A stretch of 64,000 nucleotides of DNA, from the NCBI RefSeq assembly GCF_964656455.1, contig NC_135719.1, forward strand, positions 75,797,562 to 75,861,561. Reading direction: 5' to 3'. A program made the position numbers and the translations under genes. The notes below the pieces were generated by a model, which searched no databases, was not told the origin of the DNA, and saw nothing but the letters and a program-made list of their open reading frames with translations. How positions within the stretch are numbered: position 1 is the first letter of the stretch; each line of letters starts with the position of its first letter. This stretch comes from Halichoerus grypus. Its lineage: Eukaryota; Chordata; Mammalia; Carnivora; Phocidae. Below are positions 60,489 to 64,000 of the stretch, in pieces.

Positions 60489-60492
<4 letters not shown>

Positions 60493-61182
60493 TTTGTGCC
60501 ATATGCTCAGTCTTCCTGGTGTGTGTTTCTAACTTACACTGGTAAAACAAGTATATGCTACCAAAGCATTTCTCCTGCAACCTTCCATAAGAATATAATC
60601 TGTGTGTCTCAGACACAACAGTTGAATATACCTCCAATGATAGCATTTAAAGAACTCCACTCCAGATTCTGAATAATATGGCTAATATCTTTGCAGAAAA
60701 AGAACTTAAACATAAAAGAAATAAATGGCCCATTAGAATATATGACTTCAGTAACTGAGGCATTGATCTTTCGTCCTTTGTTTTAATACTAGCAAGATAA
60801 AAATAATATATTAGAAATTTCATTCAAGCCACTGACATCGATTTTCAAAAGTGACTGCTTATAAACTTTAAATGCTTTGTTTTTGTTTCATCTTATTTTA
60901 TTTTTTGTTTTTGCTCATGTTTATGTTTGCAGAGTGAGTCATTCAGTTGGTTGAGTGGTTGATTTTTTAACTCAAATACTTTATTTATCAAGACTAGGAA
61001 AAAAAACACCTATAAATATAAATGGGAATTTTGAAGAAAACGATCATAGATTTTAGTTAATTTTATTGAAAGTCCCATACCTTAATAAGGATAAACAGTG
61101 TCACTGGCTTCTATAAAATAATGCAGTTTTTTTCCTCTTCAATATCACCTGTGTATTGAAATTGGATGATTAATAGCATAGT
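60489..61182. other. Unique AT-rich DNA
   Basis: Nothing is recognisable in this stretch. Confidence 0.5.
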
Positions 61183-61955
61183 TCTTACAGGTGAGAGATC
61201 AGAAGTGGGTCTCGCAAGGCTAAAATCAAGGTGTCAACAAGCTCGCCTTCCTTTAAGAGGCTTGGAGGGAGAATCTATTTCCTCATCTTTTCCAGCTTCC
61301 AGAGGCCACCAGCATTCCCTGGCTCAGGGCCCCTCCCTCCATCTGCATCCAGCAGCGAGTGACATGAAGCCAAGCCCTGCCCACATGGCCATCTCTCTGG
61401 GTCTCTCTCCTCTGCCTTCTTCTTGCACTCCCACCAATAAGAGCTACAAAATAATACATTTGTGTTGTTTTAAGCCACTAAGTTTGTGGTAATTTTTTAT
61501 AGCAGCTCTAAAGAAATTTCTATAAAAGAAAAAAAAGAAAAGAGAAAGACCGTTAAAGTATGAAAAGGATAAAATAATCCTTACAGATAAAGCCAGAAAT
61601 TTCTTTGTATGTATTATCAAGTAAAACAAGTTATTTGCCAACTTAGCAAAGAAAGACAATGCTCTTATTCGTGGGCTTTGTCTATAATAGGGATAGATAT
61701 CACTCTGAATACCTATAAAAACAGATTTGAATATATGCTACCATATTTAAATATTTAAATTGCTAATATGATTCTCCAGGTGGGACCAAACGAATCACAC
61801 ATGTCTCCCCATCTCGAGGTCAGTTGATTAGCAACTTTAATTCCATCTGCAACCATAATTCCTACTTACATATGTAATCTCACACAGATTCACAAGTTCT
61901 AGGCTTTAGGACATGGACATCTTTGCAGAGGCCATTATTCTACCCTGTGAGTTAA
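61183..61955. repeat. Composite MaLR-like (MLT1-type) remnant
   Basis: 61183-61400 ('gctaaaatcaaggtgtcaac', 'ttttccagcttccagaggcc', 'ggctcagggcccctccctcc') and 61790-61955 ('ctccccatctcgaggtcagt', 'ggacatggacatctttgcag') read as the two halves of one old antisense LTR-type repeat. Between them, 61440-61510 ('gtgttgttttaagccactaa' and 'tttatagcagc') resembles a sense MLT1 3' end, followed by about 270 bases of unrecognised AT-rich DNA. Insertion of a second element is the likely explanation. No retroviral coding sequence is visible. Confidence 0.6.
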
Positions 61956-64000
61956 TAATTGGATGGGCACCTAAGAGTTCATTATACTAGTCTATCAATT
62001 TTTATAGGTTCTAACTTTTCCAAACTAAAAAGGTAAAACATAAATAAATGTAGGACCTTATATCATCCAAGGAATTGTGTCCAGGAGAGAATTCCAAGTT
62101 CAGTTACAACCTCATTAGTATTCAGCCTCTTAGGAAATTTCCATATTTATTTCCAGCGAGCTTTCTGAAAAAAGATAAAATAATGGAACAATTTTAAAAC
62201 TTAAAAGTATAAAAATATAGGCATACATTTTACTTCCAGCAAACAGCCCTTCCTCAGATTTAATCTCCCCCCCATGCAGAAAAAAGGCTTAAAATGATTT
62301 TTAGAAATACTCATTACTCATTACAGATTCTTGGATTCTTCTAGGTTTGGAGAGCTCTTTTATATCATCTAGTCCAGGTACTCTCTGACACAGGACTTTC
62401 TGCCAAATGATTAGCTACACGTTTATTGAACATCTCCAGGGGTGAGGAATGGGAGTCACACCCTCCAAAGTAGTTTATTTCATCTTCGGACAACTACAAT
62501 TATTAAGATTTTGTGACACCGATACAGCTATGGAGAATAAGTATACTACTACTTCTACATAACCGTCTAGAGATATTGGAGAGTAGCTCAGATGTCACCC
62601 CAAGGCTAAATACCTTTAGTTCCTCTGGGCATCCGTGGCAATCCAAAATTGCTAACGAATAAAGACTGTGTCCCTATGGAATATTTTATTGGAAGTAAAC
62701 TTGTCACTTTAAGTGAAAATTCCCTAACAACTCATTTATCTGATAAGTTGAACCATAATACATTGGGAAAATCTAGAGAAGGTTTTACCCATGGCTCTAC
62801 TCCAAAAGCCAGCCTCACAGATTTTCTGGGATTCTTATCTTCCATAGATAGGCTATTTCAACTGGGTGGTAAATAACCATTTTTGTCCTGGGATAGCCCT
62901 AGACATAACTGCCCTGCACACCTATGAGCTGTGAGCATAAATGACTGGATTAGGGAGGTCAGAGGAGCTCAGAGTGGTACAATTGAAGCTTCAACCTTCA
63001 CTGAAGACCTTTCATTTTATAGGACAGTTGAATCTCTGCTCTGTAACTTGAGAGAAGCTGATCTCTTTCCACTTATTAGCAGATTTTAAAACCAATTTTA
63101 CCTAAAAAATAAAATTTCACAGAAATTACAGGTTCCATTTTTCATTTTTCTAGTACCTAGTTTGACAAGATTTGCTGAGAAGCTTAAAGTAACACAATTA
63201 AACAAGAGGCCATGACCTTGTAAAAATTAAAGCTTTTAATTTTATTACCTCAGGAAAACCTTGGTTCTAATAATAGGTATAGGAGGACCAGAGCCATGCC
63301 ACTAGATTTCACTGGACAAAAAGGATAGATTCTAGACAGAGTTAACATAGATATGAAATAGGTGGGGAAGAATTGTCCAGCTGACTTAGGGGGCTCATTT
63401 CTCACCACCTTACAACATAGTTAACTGTCTCAAATTTTTGTCAGGCAGGCCCTCAACTGTAGGGCTGATTGAAAATAGAAACCAATAAAGGCTCTGGTTG
63501 AGATATTTTGCCCTCAAAGCTAATCAGTGACTTTTCTGAACTGAGATCTTTTCTCCTCAATGGCTTGTTTTATACTGTTGTTGACTCTGGGCATAGTAGC
63601 TCCTGGTGGGAATCCATTGTTTATTCCATTTTCAGAAAGGATGACCTCTGTTCCCCCAAATCATAGACGTATTACAAGACCACTTGACTGTTGACCTGAA
63701 TCATACACAACCCACATGCCTGACCAATTGCTTAGTTACTCAGGACATCATGAGGAACTGGTGACCTTTAGATCTAGCCTACTGCACTACAAACTGCCAC
63801 CACACTGTCATGTGTTCTCCCATTTCATGGAGATAGCTACCAGGAGAGCTTTCAGATTATGTGCAGCTTTTATTAACTTTTGCCTCTGAGGACAGGACTC
63901 AGTTATAGGCCAAGAAACACAAGCTCCACACAGACTACTCTCATCCTATCTCTCTAATGTTTACACAAAAATAGAGTCAGATGACTGACACTAGAATTAG
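61956..64000. other. Unique DNA to the window end
   Basis: No gene or clear repeat is seen. A 75-codon + frame at 62649-62876 has no domain. A stretch near 62340-62390 ('tttatatcatctagtccagg') faintly resembles an old mammalian repeat motif but is too short to assign. Confidence 0.5.

Overview
The window is nuclear DNA of a placental mammal, almost certainly a caniform carnivore. It carries 14 copies of the tRNA-Lys-derived carnivore SINE (CAN-SINE). These have the GGCGCCTGGGTGGCTCAG head, a CT-rich middle and an AAATAAATAAAATCTTT tail, in both orientations, and most are flanked by 11-18 bp target-site duplications (TSDs). The head and body variants look arctoid (seal, bear or mustelid type) rather than dog type; this is from memory of the subfamilies, not a search. 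The sequence is AT-rich and CpG-poor.

No complete protein-coding gene, rRNA or tRNA gene is visible. Every open frame is short (136 codons at most). None has a recognisable domain, and several are simply translated SINE or LINE-2. The window reads as a long intron or an intergenic desert. The only stretch that looks like part of a gene is 31271-31674, a roughly 400-base segment with a strong splice acceptor and a consensus donor. It ends in a short ATG frame in phase with the donor, so it could be a mostly non-coding 5' exon of an unidentified gene on the + strand.

Layout: 1-7.8 kb holds unique AT-rich DNA, a sense L1 ORF2 remnant (5833-6830) broken by an unclassified 166-bp repeat whose sister copy lies 510 bp upstream, and four CAN-SINEs. 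7.8-17.7 kb is mostly unique with old MIR and L2 pieces. 17.7-18.6 kb is an antisense L1 with a younger carnivore L1 nested in it. 19-25 kb has two CAN-SINEs, a 93-bp-arm inverted repeat (21301-21583) and a CpG-dense patch. 25.7-31 kb has L1 and L2 pieces, a pre-miRNA-like hairpin (28035-28097) and a SINE. 31.3 kb is the candidate exon. 39.4-43.1 kb is a long antisense LINE-2 interrupted by an L1 (itself hit by a SINE), an MLT1-type LTR and another SINE. 43-64 kb is unique DNA with MIR, hAT, L1, L2 and MaLR-like remnants and five CAN-SINEs.

I found no convincing novel multi-gene system. The items most worth checking are the near-perfect inverted repeat, the pre-miRNA-like hairpin, the candidate exon, the CpG-rich patch and the unclassified 166-bp repeat pair. 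Boundaries of ancient repeats are approximate, made by eye against remembered family consensus sequences.
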